A DNA stretch of 14,610 nucleotides, from NCBI GenBank assembly GCA_003229915.1, contig QIGA01000128.1, positions 1 through 14,610 on the forward strand, given 5' to 3'. Made by a program: the position numbers and the translations under genes. Shown here piece by piece: positions 1 through 7,208 of this stretch. The stretch's first letter is position 1, and each line of letters starts with the position of its first letter. The DNA is from Chloroflexota bacterium. GTDB taxonomy: Bacteria > Chloroflexota > Dehalococcoidia > SZUA-161. The notes beneath the pieces were generated by a model. It saw nothing but the letters and a program-made list of their open reading frames with translations, searched no databases and was not told the origin of the DNA.

Positions 1-353
1 TCCACCAGATGGTCGTCTCCCTCGGTGTATTTCCTGGTGATCTTGCCACTGCTCGTGAGGGTATCACCGGGGAAGACCGTAGCCCCCAGTCTGATTGTCA
101 TCCTTTTCAATTCGCCTTTGGGGCCGCTCCAGTCGGTCAGATATTTGCCTACAAATCCGCCTGTGCTCAGTATGTTCAAGAATATATCCTTGGCTCCCTC
201 TCTTTGGGCGGCTTCGTGATCGTGATGCACAGGAGTGAAGTCCCTGGTGGCGATAGCGGTTGCGATGATAGTGGTGCGTGTGATTTCACGCGTCACAGGA
301 GGGAGTTCATCCCCTTCACCAACATCGTCCCAGCAAACTGTTTTCCAGGCCAT
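1..353 (-). CDS. MaoC-family (R)-specific enoyl-CoA hydratase, catalytic subunit (C-terminus cut by window edge)
   Basis: This is a single hot-dog-fold MaoC-like dehydratase expected to add water across an alpha,beta-unsaturated acyl-CoA. My own translation starts MAWKTVCWDD and carries the hydratase-2 motif D-F-T-P-V-H with Asp38 and His43, the catalytic dyad of the family, followed by D-H-E-A-A. About 117 residues are visible and members usually have 130-150, so only the C-terminal strands are missing. I chose the ATG at 353, which has a modest AAAGG about 9 bases upstream; an in-frame GTG lies three codons earlier. The gene begins 23 bases after the stop of another hot-dog gene. The two probably form a heteromeric hydratase like ChsH1-ChsH2 of steroid side-chain degradation, with this protein as the catalytic half. 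The family call is secure; the substrate is unknown. Confidence 0.88.
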   Translation of the reverse strand, partial: MAWKTVCWDDVGEGDELPPVTREITRTTIIATAIATRDFTPVHHDHEAAQREGAKDIFLNILSTGGFVGKYLTDWSGPKGELKRMTIRLGATVFPGDTLTSSGKITRKYTEGDDHLV

Positions 354-376
354 CTGAAGCACCTTTCTTTTCTTTC

Positions 377-886
377 CTAAACTGCCGGTATGAACTTGAG
401 CACCGTAAAGGGCTGAATACAGACCACTTCACCGTTTTGGTTCTTGTAAGTGTATTCTGATGTTATGAAATGGCCTCTGCCAAGTCGGGTGGTTTTCTCT
501 GGTGAGACACTGATGAGCTTTATTGTGTAGCTCAAGCGGTCACCGGGTCGCATCGGGCGGAAGTATTCCTGAGAGGTAGTTGTGGCCACGACACCGTGGT
601 AGCCCGCTTCGTCCATCATCTGTACGGCCATTGCCTGAGGGTCAGGCAGTTTTTTCTTGGGCCACAGTGGTGGCATGCAAAAGGCCTGCACCATCTGGGG
701 TGGGGCAACTATTCCGCCGTATTTGCTTTTCTGGGCATACTCCTCGTCAGTGTAAAGCGGGTTGCCATCCTCCATCGCTTCGCACCAATGCCGAATCATC
801 GCCTCATTTACCGCATTTGGAGCCTCGAAAGGCCCCGCCTCTTCACCCACCATTGCTTGTAGTTTCTCATATAGTCCCTGACCCAC
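377..886 (-). CDS. MaoC-like N-terminal (FAS1-type) dehydratase domain protein, non-catalytic partner subunit
   Basis: This 169-residue protein matches the MaoC N-terminal dehydratase domain, a hot-dog fold that usually pairs with a catalytic MaoC domain. Residues 40-45 read D-G-N-P-L-Y: the Asp and the N-P of the hydratase motif are present, but the catalytic His is replaced by Tyr45. Family knowledge says such domains shape the acyl-CoA pocket while the partner supplies the Asp/His dyad. The next gene downstream has exactly that dyad, so a heterodimeric enoyl-CoA hydratase is the natural reading. The start is a GTG at 884-886, supported by a strong GGAGG nine bases upstream; the next in-frame ATG is codon 12, with no such site. 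The preceding acyl-CoA dehydrogenase ends 40 bases before it, fitting the order dehydrogenation then hydration. The role is inferred from fold and context. Confidence 0.9.
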   Translation of the reverse strand: MGQGLYEKLQAMVGEEAGPFEAPNAVNEAMIRHWCEAMEDGNPLYTDEEYAQKSKYGGIVAPPQMVQAFCMPPLWPKKKLPDPQAMAVQMMDEAGYHGVVATTTSQEYFRPMRPGDRLSYTIKLISVSPEKTTRLGRGHFITSEYTYKNQNGEVVCIQPFTVLKFIPAV

Positions 887-895
887 GTCAATAAA

Positions 896-900
896 CCTCC
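896..900 (-). promoter_or_regulatory. Shine-Dalgarno site fixing a GTG start
   Basis: On the minus strand GGAGG lies nine bases before the GTG at 886. It selects this non-ATG codon as the start of the MaoC N-terminal-type gene rather than the internal ATG at codon 12. Confidence 0.75.
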
Positions 901-926
901 GAGTCGTTGAATGTCCAGGAGTGGTT

Positions 927-2105
927 TTACATAGAGCGTGGCATGCCCAAACCAGCCATAGCTATGATATTCCTTTGGACCTCGCTGGCGCCGCCGCCGA
1001 AGGTCAAGATCACGTCACTTCTCAGAGCCTGCTCTATCCTACCCTTGAGAGGGGCCCACTTGGATCCTATTTGCAACTGCCCAAACGGGCCCATTATCTG
1101 CAACAGGGAATGGTTAACTCGCTGATAAAGCTCTGCCCCGAATACTTTGACTACTGAGGCCTCTGCGTAGGGGACGACGTCGTTGGTTATCAGCCAGGCC
1201 ACGTAGTAATTGAGCATCTTGAGAACTTCCACGTCTACCATCAGTTCGGCTAACTTGGTTTTGACCCCTGGCTGTTCTACGACTGGCTGGCCGTCGGTAA
1301 TGGTCTCCTTTGCCCACTGGATTGTGTCGTCAATGTTTCGTCTCAACGGAGAGGAAGGGTTTAACGCTATCCGCTCGAAGTCAAGCTGCGTGGTGATGTA
1401 TTTCCACCCTTTGTTCTCCTCGCCAACGAGGCACTTTTTGGGCACCCTTACGTTGTCGTAGAAGGTGGTGTTGTTTCTCTCCCCACCCAGCAGCCACATA
1501 GGCTCAATGGTGATGCCCGGAGTATTCATAGGGAGAAGGAATACCGAGATTCCATGGTGCTTCTTGGGGGCATTGGGATCGGTCCTGGCAGCGATCCAAA
1601 GATAGTCAGCATAGTCCGCGCAGCTTGTGAAGACCTTTTGGCCGTTGATAATGTAGTCATCGCCGTCTCTAACGGCAGTGGTCTTGAGCGAAGCCAGATC
1701 GCTGCCAGCCTCGGGCTCAGTATACCCAATAGCAACTTCCACTTCTCCCCTCAGAATGGGGGGCAGGATCTCCCTTTTCATCTCATCAGCACCAATGCGC
1801 ATTATCGCTGGCCCCACCGCATTCAATGCCATCAGGGGGAGGCTTACCCTTTCATAAGCGACGATTTCATAAAAGATGTGCTGCTCCATTGGTGTGCGGC
1901 CCTGGCCGCCGTACTCCTTGGGCCAACCTACTCCAAGCCAGCCATCGCTTCCCATCTGGCGGATGAAATCCTTATAAGCAGGAGATTTGTGCATGCCGCT
2001 TCTGGTCTCTATCTCTTCTCTTACCTCAGCGGGCATGGCGCTTCGGAGATACTCTCGAAACTCCTGGGCGAATTGCTCCTGCTCGGGCGTCAGCGCAAAT
2101 TCCAT
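927..2105 (-). CDS. Acyl-CoA dehydrogenase, FAD-dependent
   Basis: This is a full-length acyl-CoA dehydrogenase of 392 residues, the usual size, oxidising an acyl-CoA to the 2,3-enoyl-CoA and passing electrons to ETF. The N-terminal helical domain starts at L-T-P-E-Q-E. The flavin/substrate signature G-Y-T-E-P-E-A-G-S-D is at 127-136, and the C-terminal helical bundle ends G-G-G-A-S-E-V-Q-R-N (370-379). Where medium-chain enzymes carry the catalytic Glu of the Y-E-G-T motif, this protein has glycine. Glu244 in L-D-F-E-R-I instead matches the alternative catalytic base of isovaleryl- and long-chain acyl-CoA dehydrogenases. The ATG at 2105 follows an AGGAAG site. Steroid side-chain enzymes of this kind are often two-subunit, but only one subunit is present here. 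The class is secure; the substrate is unknown, although the neighbours suggest a bulky or branched acyl chain. Confidence 0.93.
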   Translation of the reverse strand: MEFALTPEQEQFAQEFREYLRSAMPAEVREEIETRSGMHKSPAYKDFIRQMGSDGWLGVGWPKEYGGQGRTPMEQHIFYEIVAYERVSLPLMALNAVGPAIMRIGADEMKREILPPILRGEVEVAIGYTEPEAGSDLASLKTTAVRDGDDYIINGQKVFTSCADYADYLWIAARTDPNAPKKHHGISVFLLPMNTPGITIEPMWLLGGERNNTTFYDNVRVPKKCLVGEENKGWKYITTQLDFERIALNPSSPLRRNIDDTIQWAKETITDGQPVVEQPGVKTKLAELMVDVEVLKMLNYYVAWLITNDVVPYAEASVVKVFGAELYQRVNHSLLQIMGPFGQLQIGSKWAPLKGRIEQALRSDVILTFGGGASEVQRNIIAMAGLGMPRSM

Positions 2106-2158
2106 TTCGATACTTCCTGCCTAGATGCCTTTCCTCGAAAAAAAGGGCTATTTCGCCA

Positions 2159-2629
2159 TCACACCAGGGGCTTGAAGTACTTGATATCGAGGATGCTGGC
2201 TTCGCGTTCTTTCTTGAATACCGCCTGAACTCTCATGCCGACCTTCAGTTGCTCAGGATCGACTTCGCCCAGCAGGTGAACGAAGCCGGTGTCAGCACCA
2301 TCGAGTTGAATTATCCCATACACAATGGGAGCCTCTACCGGCTGGATGGCGTTTTGCTGGTTGCAAACGGTATATGTGAGTAAAGTGCCCTTATTGCTAA
2401 CTTCGACCCACTCGTCAAGCTGGCTGTAACAGTCCTTGCAGATGGATCTGGCTGGAACATAAACACGGTTACAGGTTGGGCACCTCGTACCCACAATCCT
2501 CTTCCTGTCTCTTAGTTCAATGAGAAACTTGCTCCCAACCGCGCCGGCTGAATACGTATTGGGGATGTATATCTGCCCGTGATAGAGCCAGACATCCATT
2601 CCCTCCAGTTTCTCGGTTACTGTAGACAT
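2159..2629 (-). CDS. Zn-ribbon/OB-fold (DUF35) protein, partner of thiolase-fold enzyme, copy 1
   Basis: This 156-residue protein has the DUF35 architecture: an N-terminal helical stretch, a rubredoxin-like zinc ribbon with Cys50, Cys53, Cys64 and Cys67 (C-P-T-C and C-K-D-C), and a C-terminal OB-fold from about residue 75. Known DUF35 proteins bind acyl-CoA and form complexes with thiolase-fold enzymes, for example the archaeal thiolase/HMG-CoA synthase complex, BbsA with BbsB in toluene degradation, and the ChsH2 DUF35 domain with the aldolase Ltp2. Its ATG lies inside the end of the upstream DUF35 gene, overlapping by 13 bases, so translation of the two is probably coupled. It precedes the acyl-CoA dehydrogenase gene by 53 bases. 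I infer that it is a structural and CoA-binding partner of one of the two thiolase-fold proteins upstream. Confidence 0.92.
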   Translation of the reverse strand: MSTVTEKLEGMDVWLYHGQIYIPNTYSAGAVGSKFLIELRDRKRIVGTRCPTCNRVYVPARSICKDCYSQLDEWVEVSNKGTLLTYTVCNQQNAIQPVEAPIVYGIIQLDGADTGFVHLLGEVDPEQLKVGMRVQAVFKKEREASILDIKYFKPLV

Positions 2630-3147
2630 CTCTTAGCCTCCTGCTCGTCAATCGTCTTGAAGTACAGGATGTCAGCCATGCCGTGGCCTCGCTCCTCGTA
2701 GTCCTCTTTCCAGACAGCCTGTACTCGTATTCCCGCTCTCAGCTTGTCCTTGTCCGTCTCCTCAAGCCGATGTCTGTAGAAGACACCATTGTCTAAGAGG
2801 ATGATGGCGCTGGGGTATGGATTGGCCCATTTCTCACCGTAGTGCGGGTCCCAGAGAGGCATTACTAAGTAGGTGTACTGGTATACCTCGCCTGTTTGAG
2901 GAAGCTCCGCCCAGTCCCAACCCATGTCAACCTTGCACTTGGGGCAGACCGGCGTTGGCGGTAGCCAGATATCCTTGCACTTGGGGCAGCGGTTGCCCAC
3001 GATCCTCTTGTTTTCCTTGGCCTCAGCATAGAAATGCCCCAGGTATCTGCCAGTAGACCAGCTATACTGCCTGGGCCTGTTGAATGTCACATGAATGTAC
3101 TCTGGCTTTTTCTCCTCCGCTTTCTTCTTGCTGGATGCTTTTGCCAT
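2617..3147 (-). CDS. Zn-ribbon/OB-fold (DUF35) protein, partner of thiolase-fold enzyme, copy 2
   Basis: This second DUF35-family protein has 176 residues. A lysine-rich N-terminus (M-A-K-A-S-S-K-K-K) is followed by a linker, a zinc ribbon with Cys54, Cys57, Cys68 and Cys71 (C-P-K-C twice), and an OB-fold domain. It shares the K-R-I-V-G-x-R-C-P lead-in with the other copy but is otherwise clearly diverged, so this is not a recent duplication. The ATG at 3147 has GGAGG about nine bases upstream. It starts 11 bases after the stop of a thiolase-fold gene, the usual arrangement for a thiolase and its DUF35 partner. Two DUF35 genes alongside two thiolase-fold genes suggest either two cognate pairs or one four-component complex. 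It has no catalytic motif of its own. Confidence 0.92.
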   Translation of the reverse strand: MAKASSKKKAEEKKPEYIHVTFNRPRQYSWSTGRYLGHFYAEAKENKRIVGNRCPKCKDIWLPPTPVCPKCKVDMGWDWAELPQTGEVYQYTYLVMPLWDPHYGEKWANPYPSAIILLDNGVFYRHRLEETDKDKLRAGIRVQAVWKEDYEERGHGMADILYFKTIDEQEAKRCLQ

Positions 3148-3158
3148 TTCCTGTCCTC

Positions 3159-4328
3159 CTACAACGACCTCTTGAGTAGAACGAGCACTGTCCAGTTGGG
3201 CCCGCCCAGTGCAGTTGCTATCGCTGTCTTGATATCCTTTGGAGCCTGGTGTTCTCCAGCGTCTCCACGAATCTGGAGGGCGGCTTCAGCGACACGGATC
3301 ACAGGTGTAGCTCCAATGGGATTAGTGGCGATAACGCCGCCGGAGCAGTTAACAGGGAACTCGCCCTCTATCTCAGTTATACCCTTTTCGATCAGCTTCC
3401 AGCCTTCGCCCTTTTCACAGAAGTGGAAGTGCTCGTATAGATTCATCTCCTCCCAGTTGGACGGCTCGTAGATCTCGGCCATGTCGATATCTTTTCGTGG
3501 GTTGGATATGCCATTTCTCTTATAGAGTCTTTCGCACGCTACGTGCTGAGTGTACGTTTCTTTGCCAGTGGGATCGCCGAAGACCCCGGCGCGGAAAGGT
3601 TCCTGATGCACGACCTCGACGTCAGCGATCCATACCGGCTTCTTGGTGATCTTCTTGGCTCTCTGCTCAGATGCAAAAATGAGCGCGCAGGCGCCACAGG
3701 ATTGGGGGCAGAAATCAAGTATGCGGAGAGGCCATACCAGGTATGCCGACTGCAGAATCTCGTCTACGCTCTTGAGGCCGAGTTTAAGATGAGCGTACGG
3801 ATTTCTGCAGGCGTTTCGATCCGCCTTCAACCGGATCATGGCTGCGTGCTCTTCTGTTGCTCCGGACGTCTCTATGTAGGATAATGCCTGCTTGGCGAAC
3901 TCCCCGATGGCGCCTGTTGCCGCACCTTTGCCCCATATTGGGGTAACAGCCGCGGTGATGGCGGCTGTCGTATCGCCACAGTCTTGCTTTTCAAAGCCGA
4001 TAACCATGGCTATGTCGAAGAGGCCCGAGGCCACCATGTAGAACCCCTCCGCGACGACTGAGCCCCCGGTGGTACCACCGGTATTCACCTTGAACCCCGG
4101 CTTCCCAAAGGCCCCGACTTCAGCGGCCATCCCGTGGTCCGGGAGGTATATCGCTTCGAAGGTCTCCATATTGGCGGAGAACACGGCCTCTACGTCCTGT
4201 ATGCTCAACTGGGCATCGGCTAGAGCCGCTCTCACTGCCTCAGCAACCATCTCTGGCTGGCTAACGTCGGGGCGCTTGCTCTTGTGATAGGTCTGTCCAA
4301 TTCCTACAATGGCTACTCTGTTGGGCAT
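3159..4328 (-). CDS. Thiolase-fold (lipid-transfer-protein type) protein lacking the catalytic Cys; possible acyl-CoA aldolase subunit, copy 1
   Basis: This 389-residue thiolase-superfamily protein resembles the SCP-x/lipid-transfer thiolases. It starts with R-V-A-I-V-G-I-G-Q-T and contains G-F-E-K at 111-114. Aligning back from that motif puts Gly85 (V-N-T-G-G-T-T-G) where thiolases carry the nucleophilic Cys. The C-terminal G-H-P-x-G motif reads T-N-P-I-G, with Asn336 replacing His. A conventional Claisen thiolase therefore looks unlikely. The steroid aldolase Ltp2 is a family precedent for a Cys-less thiolase fold that performs retro-aldol cleavage together with a DUF35 protein. A DUF35 gene follows 11 bases downstream, and another thiolase-fold gene ends 13 bases upstream. 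The start has GGAGG upstream. It could be an aldolase, or a structural subunit of a hetero-oligomer. Confidence 0.88.
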   Translation of the reverse strand: MPNRVAIVGIGQTYHKSKRPDVSQPEMVAEAVRAALADAQLSIQDVEAVFSANMETFEAIYLPDHGMAAEVGAFGKPGFKVNTGGTTGGSVVAEGFYMVASGLFDIAMVIGFEKQDCGDTTAAITAAVTPIWGKGAATGAIGEFAKQALSYIETSGATEEHAAMIRLKADRNACRNPYAHLKLGLKSVDEILQSAYLVWPLRILDFCPQSCGACALIFASEQRAKKITKKPVWIADVEVVHQEPFRAGVFGDPTGKETYTQHVACERLYKRNGISNPRKDIDMAEIYEPSNWEEMNLYEHFHFCEKGEGWKLIEKGITEIEGEFPVNCSGGVIATNPIGATPVIRVAEAALQIRGDAGEHQAPKDIKTAIATALGGPNWTVLVLLKRSL

Positions 4329-4341
4329 GTCTTACCTCCAA

Positions 4342-5487
4342 CTAGCTGTTGCCCAAGATCATTACGGCTTGAAGCTGGCCGCAGATCCCCGTGACACCGT
4401 GGGCGAGTGCGACTTGGGCTCCCTCCACCTGTCTATCGCTTCCCTCACCGCGTAGCTGCAGCACTGCCTCGGCTACTCGTGTCATCCCCGCTACTCCTGT
4501 TGGATTGCCGGATAGCACCCCACCGGAGGGATTCACAGGAAGCTTGCCGCCCATCTTGGTCACACCGCGATCAATAAGCTTACCCGCCTCCCCACGGTTA
4601 CAGAAACCAAGGCCCTCCATCCACAGAAGCTCCTGATATGTGTATTCCTCCGATATCTCGGCTACATCTATCTGCCTCAGCGGGTTCTTTATGCCCGCCA
4701 TGCTGTAGGCCTTCTGGGCGGCTTTCGTTAGAGCATCACAATCGGCCAAATCCCTGTCCCCAAGGTAGTGCGTCTCGTAGCAGTTTGAGGCTCCCAATAT
4801 CCAGACCGGTTTCCTGGTGATTTTCTTTGCTTTCGCCTCTGGGGCCAGGATCATGGCACAAGCGCCATCGGACGTCGGCTTTGCATCTAGAAGCCTGATC
4901 GGGGATGACAACATCTTTGAGCTGAGGACATCCTCAATGGTGATATCCATAGGCTCCTGGGCTAATGGATTATTCTTAGCGTTCGCACGGTTCTTGACCG
5001 CTACCTTGGCGCACTGCTCAGATGTTATGCCATACTTATACATGTAGCGCTTGGCCTGCATGGCAGCGGCTGAGGTAAAGTCTAGGCCCAACTGCCTCAT
5101 GAGGGCAGGGTCGAACGCAGCATTTTCGATCAGACTTTTCTCGGCCTGAGATTCTTTGGTATGTGCTACGACCAGGACGATGTCCTGGTGCCCGGAGAGA
5201 ATCTGTCCCATGGCGCAGTAAACAGCGTTGATCCCGTCCTCAGTCACCTTGTCCTCATGGCTCAGGTGCGCGCCGACAACATGCTGGATATTCATGCTTG
5301 AAATCGTCCTGCCATCCCAGAAGTCCTGGGAGCAGGTGACGGCAGAGTCGATGTCGGAGAGGGTAAGACCTGTCGCTTCCAAGACTTGCTTGATAGCCTC
5401 ATAGGCCAGTTCCTCTTCGCTTACATCTGCTCTATTCGGGCAGTATTTGGTTTGACCTACCGCTAGGATACCCACTCTTTCAGTCAT
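4342..5487 (-). CDS. Thiolase-fold (lipid-transfer-protein type) protein lacking the catalytic Cys, copy 2
   Basis: This 381-residue protein starts R-V-G-I-L-A-V-G-Q-T. The thiolase N-half helix and strand are recognisable (I-L-S-G-H-Q-D-I-V-L-V-V, 96-107). Counting back as for other family members, T82-E83-D84-G85 occupies the slot of the C-A-S-G nucleophile loop, so the Cys is absent. Near the C-terminus S-G-G-V-L-S-G-N-P-T-G has Asn328 where thiolases have the GHP His. The segment D-V-A-E-I-S-E-E-Y-T-Y-Q-E-L (274-287) fits the conserved mid-C-domain region of the lipid-transfer family. An AAGGAG site about six bases before the ATG supports the start. The paralogue downstream is only distantly similar, so the two may be different subunits. 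The fold call is secure; thiolytic activity is doubtful. Confidence 0.88.
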   Translation of the reverse strand: MTERVGILAVGQTKYCPNRADVSEEELAYEAIKQVLEATGLTLSDIDSAVTCSQDFWDGRTISSMNIQHVVGAHLSHEDKVTEDGINAVYCAMGQILSGHQDIVLVVAHTKESQAEKSLIENAAFDPALMRQLGLDFTSAAAMQAKRYMYKYGITSEQCAKVAVKNRANAKNNPLAQEPMDITIEDVLSSKMLSSPIRLLDAKPTSDGACAMILAPEAKAKKITRKPVWILGASNCYETHYLGDRDLADCDALTKAAQKAYSMAGIKNPLRQIDVAEISEEYTYQELLWMEGLGFCNRGEAGKLIDRGVTKMGGKLPVNPSGGVLSGNPTGVAGMTRVAEAVLQLRGEGSDRQVEGAQVALAHGVTGICGQLQAVMILGNS

Positions 5488-5526
5488 AGGTGTCTCCTTC
5501 TGGGGCTGCTGCTCGTTGAGTCAAGC

Positions 5527-5679
5527 TCAGTCGTTGAATGCCACGGAGGTTTGTCTTCCGCCGGGGTCGATGGCCATCCACAGCGTCTCCACTGGTGAAC
5601 TATTCCTAAGTGCTGCTGGCTCTCGCGTCCAGCGGTCAATCTGCGTGAATGCCCTTTCTAGGCGGTGGCGATCCTTCAT
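5527..5679 (-). CDS. Possible small protein of 50 residues (unrecognised)
   Basis: An uninterrupted 51-codon frame fills most of the 196-base gap between a CrtI-like gene and a thiolase-fold gene, in operon orientation and starting four bases after the preceding stop. It begins M-K-D-R-H-R-L-E-R-A and ends P-G-G-R-Q-T-S-V-A-F-N-D; the N-terminal half is basic and likely helical. I recognise no family. There is no convincing Shine-Dalgarno sequence, and an open frame of this length arises by chance fairly often, so it may be untranslated spacer. In its favour, the gap is unusually long for this operon and the frame almost fills it. Confidence 0.33.
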   Translation of the reverse strand: MKDRHRLERAFTQIDRWTREPAALRNSSPVETLWMAIDPGGRQTSVAFND

Positions 5680-5683
5680 GTGT

Positions 5684-7162
5684 CTATTGCATTGCCTGAT
5701 GCATCAGGTGGTACTTCTGCACCATGCTGGCAACATTGATCCCGGAGTCTACTGCCTGGTGGATGCCGACCCCATAGCCACCCGCATCGCAGCCCACATA
5801 GAACAACCCTTGAATTGGGGCCTTGGCCGAAGGTTTGTGAGCGCCGGCTTGTCCTACCACCTGCCCCAGCCCAATGCATTCTCCGCCCTGGCCCGGCAGC
5901 ACATGATCGCGGGTGAGGGCGGAGACGTCGCGTGTAGAATAGCCTTCTTTGAATTCAATATACTTTGGCATGTCGGGGAAGACCTTGAACAGCATTTCCT
6001 CCCCCTTATCCCACCAGCCCTTCTTCTCCTTGGCTGTCATCTGCGGATCACAGGGACACCAGAAACCTGTCATGAGTAGCTGCTTACCCTTTGGGGCAGC
6101 TTCGGGATCGTAGTTAGAGGGGACCTCATACCAGACAGTTATTTCGTCAGGGGGATTGCTCGACTTGACCTTGAGCCATTTCTCGAGGGTATAGGGGCTG
6201 TCGTTGCTGAATAGCGCGCCGTATGGATAATCCGTCACTTTCTTGCTCAGAAAGTAGCGGGTGCCCATCATTCCCCATGATGGCACGAGTTCCTTCACAT
6301 AGTTCACATAGCCCTTATCGAAGTGCTCTTCTCCCACCAGTTTGAGCACAGTGGGCTGGATGCCGGCATTGCTCACTACGATCGGAGCCTGGAAGCTCCC
6401 TTTGTCGGTGACTGCGCCCGTGACCTTGCCTTGGGACACCGTGATCTTCTCGACTCTGGCGCGCATAACCACCTTGCCGTCGTTTGCTTCCACTGCCTCA
6501 GCGTAGGCACTGGCCAGCTTGCCGAAACCTCCTTTGCAGAAGACTCCGCCGCTGCGCAGAAAGATGTCCTGGAGAGTCTTAACTGCCTCTGCGGCCGACA
6601 GCGCATCATAGGGTACCATAAAGCAGCCGTCTGACACAGGGCCAAGAAGGAAGGCCAACACGCTCCTGGGGACACTGTAGCGGCCCAGCCAGTCAGCGAA
6701 GGTGATGTCGTTCAGAGTGTCGATGTCCTGCGGGCTCATCATGGTCAGCTCGGTCATAACCCTGAGAGACTCTTCCCTGTCCTCTTCCTTTACTTCGAGC
6801 CAGTCGAACATCTTGTTGGGATCCATTACCTCGCCGGGCGCGGGTTGCGGCCCTATAGCCCATTTCCCTGAAGAAGTCTTATACGTACTCCCGTTGACAC
6901 CGGGCGCCACCAACTCCACCTTGTCCTCTATCCCCAGTTCCTTCAGTACAACCTCGAGCAAAGTGCCCTGCGTTGGAGCACTGATAACCACCCAGGCCGT
7001 GTAGGTAAACCCTTTTTTGGACAGTGTCATGGCCTTCCCACCGGCGCGGGCGTTCTTCTCGAGGAGCAGCACCTTGAGTCCTCGCTTAGCCAGCAGACCA
7101 GCGCATGCACTGCCGCCAAACCCAGCCCCGACCACGATAACGTCATACCTTGATTCGGCCAT
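5684..7162 (-). CDS. CrtI/phytoene-desaturase-like NAD(P)/FAD-dependent oxidoreductase, copy 1
   Basis: This 492-residue flavoprotein of the phytoene dehydrogenase/retinol saturase superfamily catalyses, in family members, desaturation, saturation or isomerisation of isoprenoid-type substrates. The N-terminal Rossmann motif G-A-G-F-G-G is at 12-17, followed by L-L-L-E-K-N-A-R-A-G-G-K with the acidic residue for the FAD ribose. A central G-G-F-G-K-L-A-S-A-Y motif and a C-terminal FAD-binding segment V-G-C-D-A-G-G-Y-G (456-464) complete the architecture. It is the most divergent of the four CrtI-like enzymes here (A-G-G-K-A rather than G-G-G-L-A-T-E). Its ATG has GAGGAGG upstream. No signal peptide is seen; the N-terminal hydrophobic strand belongs to the Rossmann fold. 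The substrate is unknown; context suggests an intermediate of hydrophobic acid breakdown rather than pigment synthesis, since no phytoene synthase gene is nearby. Confidence 0.9.
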   Translation of the reverse strand: MAESRYDVIVVGAGFGGSACAGLLAKRGLKVLLLEKNARAGGKAMTLSKKGFTYTAWVVISAPTQGTLLEVVLKELGIEDKVELVAPGVNGSTYKTSSGKWAIGPQPAPGEVMDPNKMFDWLEVKEEDREESLRVMTELTMMSPQDIDTLNDITFADWLGRYSVPRSVLAFLLGPVSDGCFMVPYDALSAAEAVKTLQDIFLRSGGVFCKGGFGKLASAYAEAVEANDGKVVMRARVEKITVSQGKVTGAVTDKGSFQAPIVVSNAGIQPTVLKLVGEEHFDKGYVNYVKELVPSWGMMGTRYFLSKKVTDYPYGALFSNDSPYTLEKWLKVKSSNPPDEITVWYEVPSNYDPEAAPKGKQLLMTGFWCPCDPQMTAKEKKGWWDKGEEMLFKVFPDMPKYIEFKEGYSTRDVSALTRDHVLPGQGGECIGLGQVVGQAGAHKPSAKAPIQGLFYVGCDAGGYGVGIHQAVDSGINVASMVQKYHLMHQAMQ

Positions 7163-7208
7163 TGTGGTCCTCCTCAGTTGTATTTGCTACCTGGACTGGC
7201 CCTTCTAA

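Noticed and set aside
2138..2144. Run of seven T on the transcribed sense strand after a DUF35 stop, as a possible terminator
   Set aside because: Only a three-base-pair stem (GGC/GCC) can form just before it, too weak for a Rho-independent terminator, and the next gene continues 33 bases later.
1554..2228. A 224-codon plus-strand frame
   Set aside because: It is antisense to the acyl-CoA dehydrogenase and the end of a DUF35 gene, and its composition is not protein-like.
5516..6079. A 187-codon plus-strand frame covering the long gap and the 3' end of a CrtI-like gene
   Set aside because: It has no ribosome site or recognisable family and overlaps a secure minus-strand gene for most of its length.
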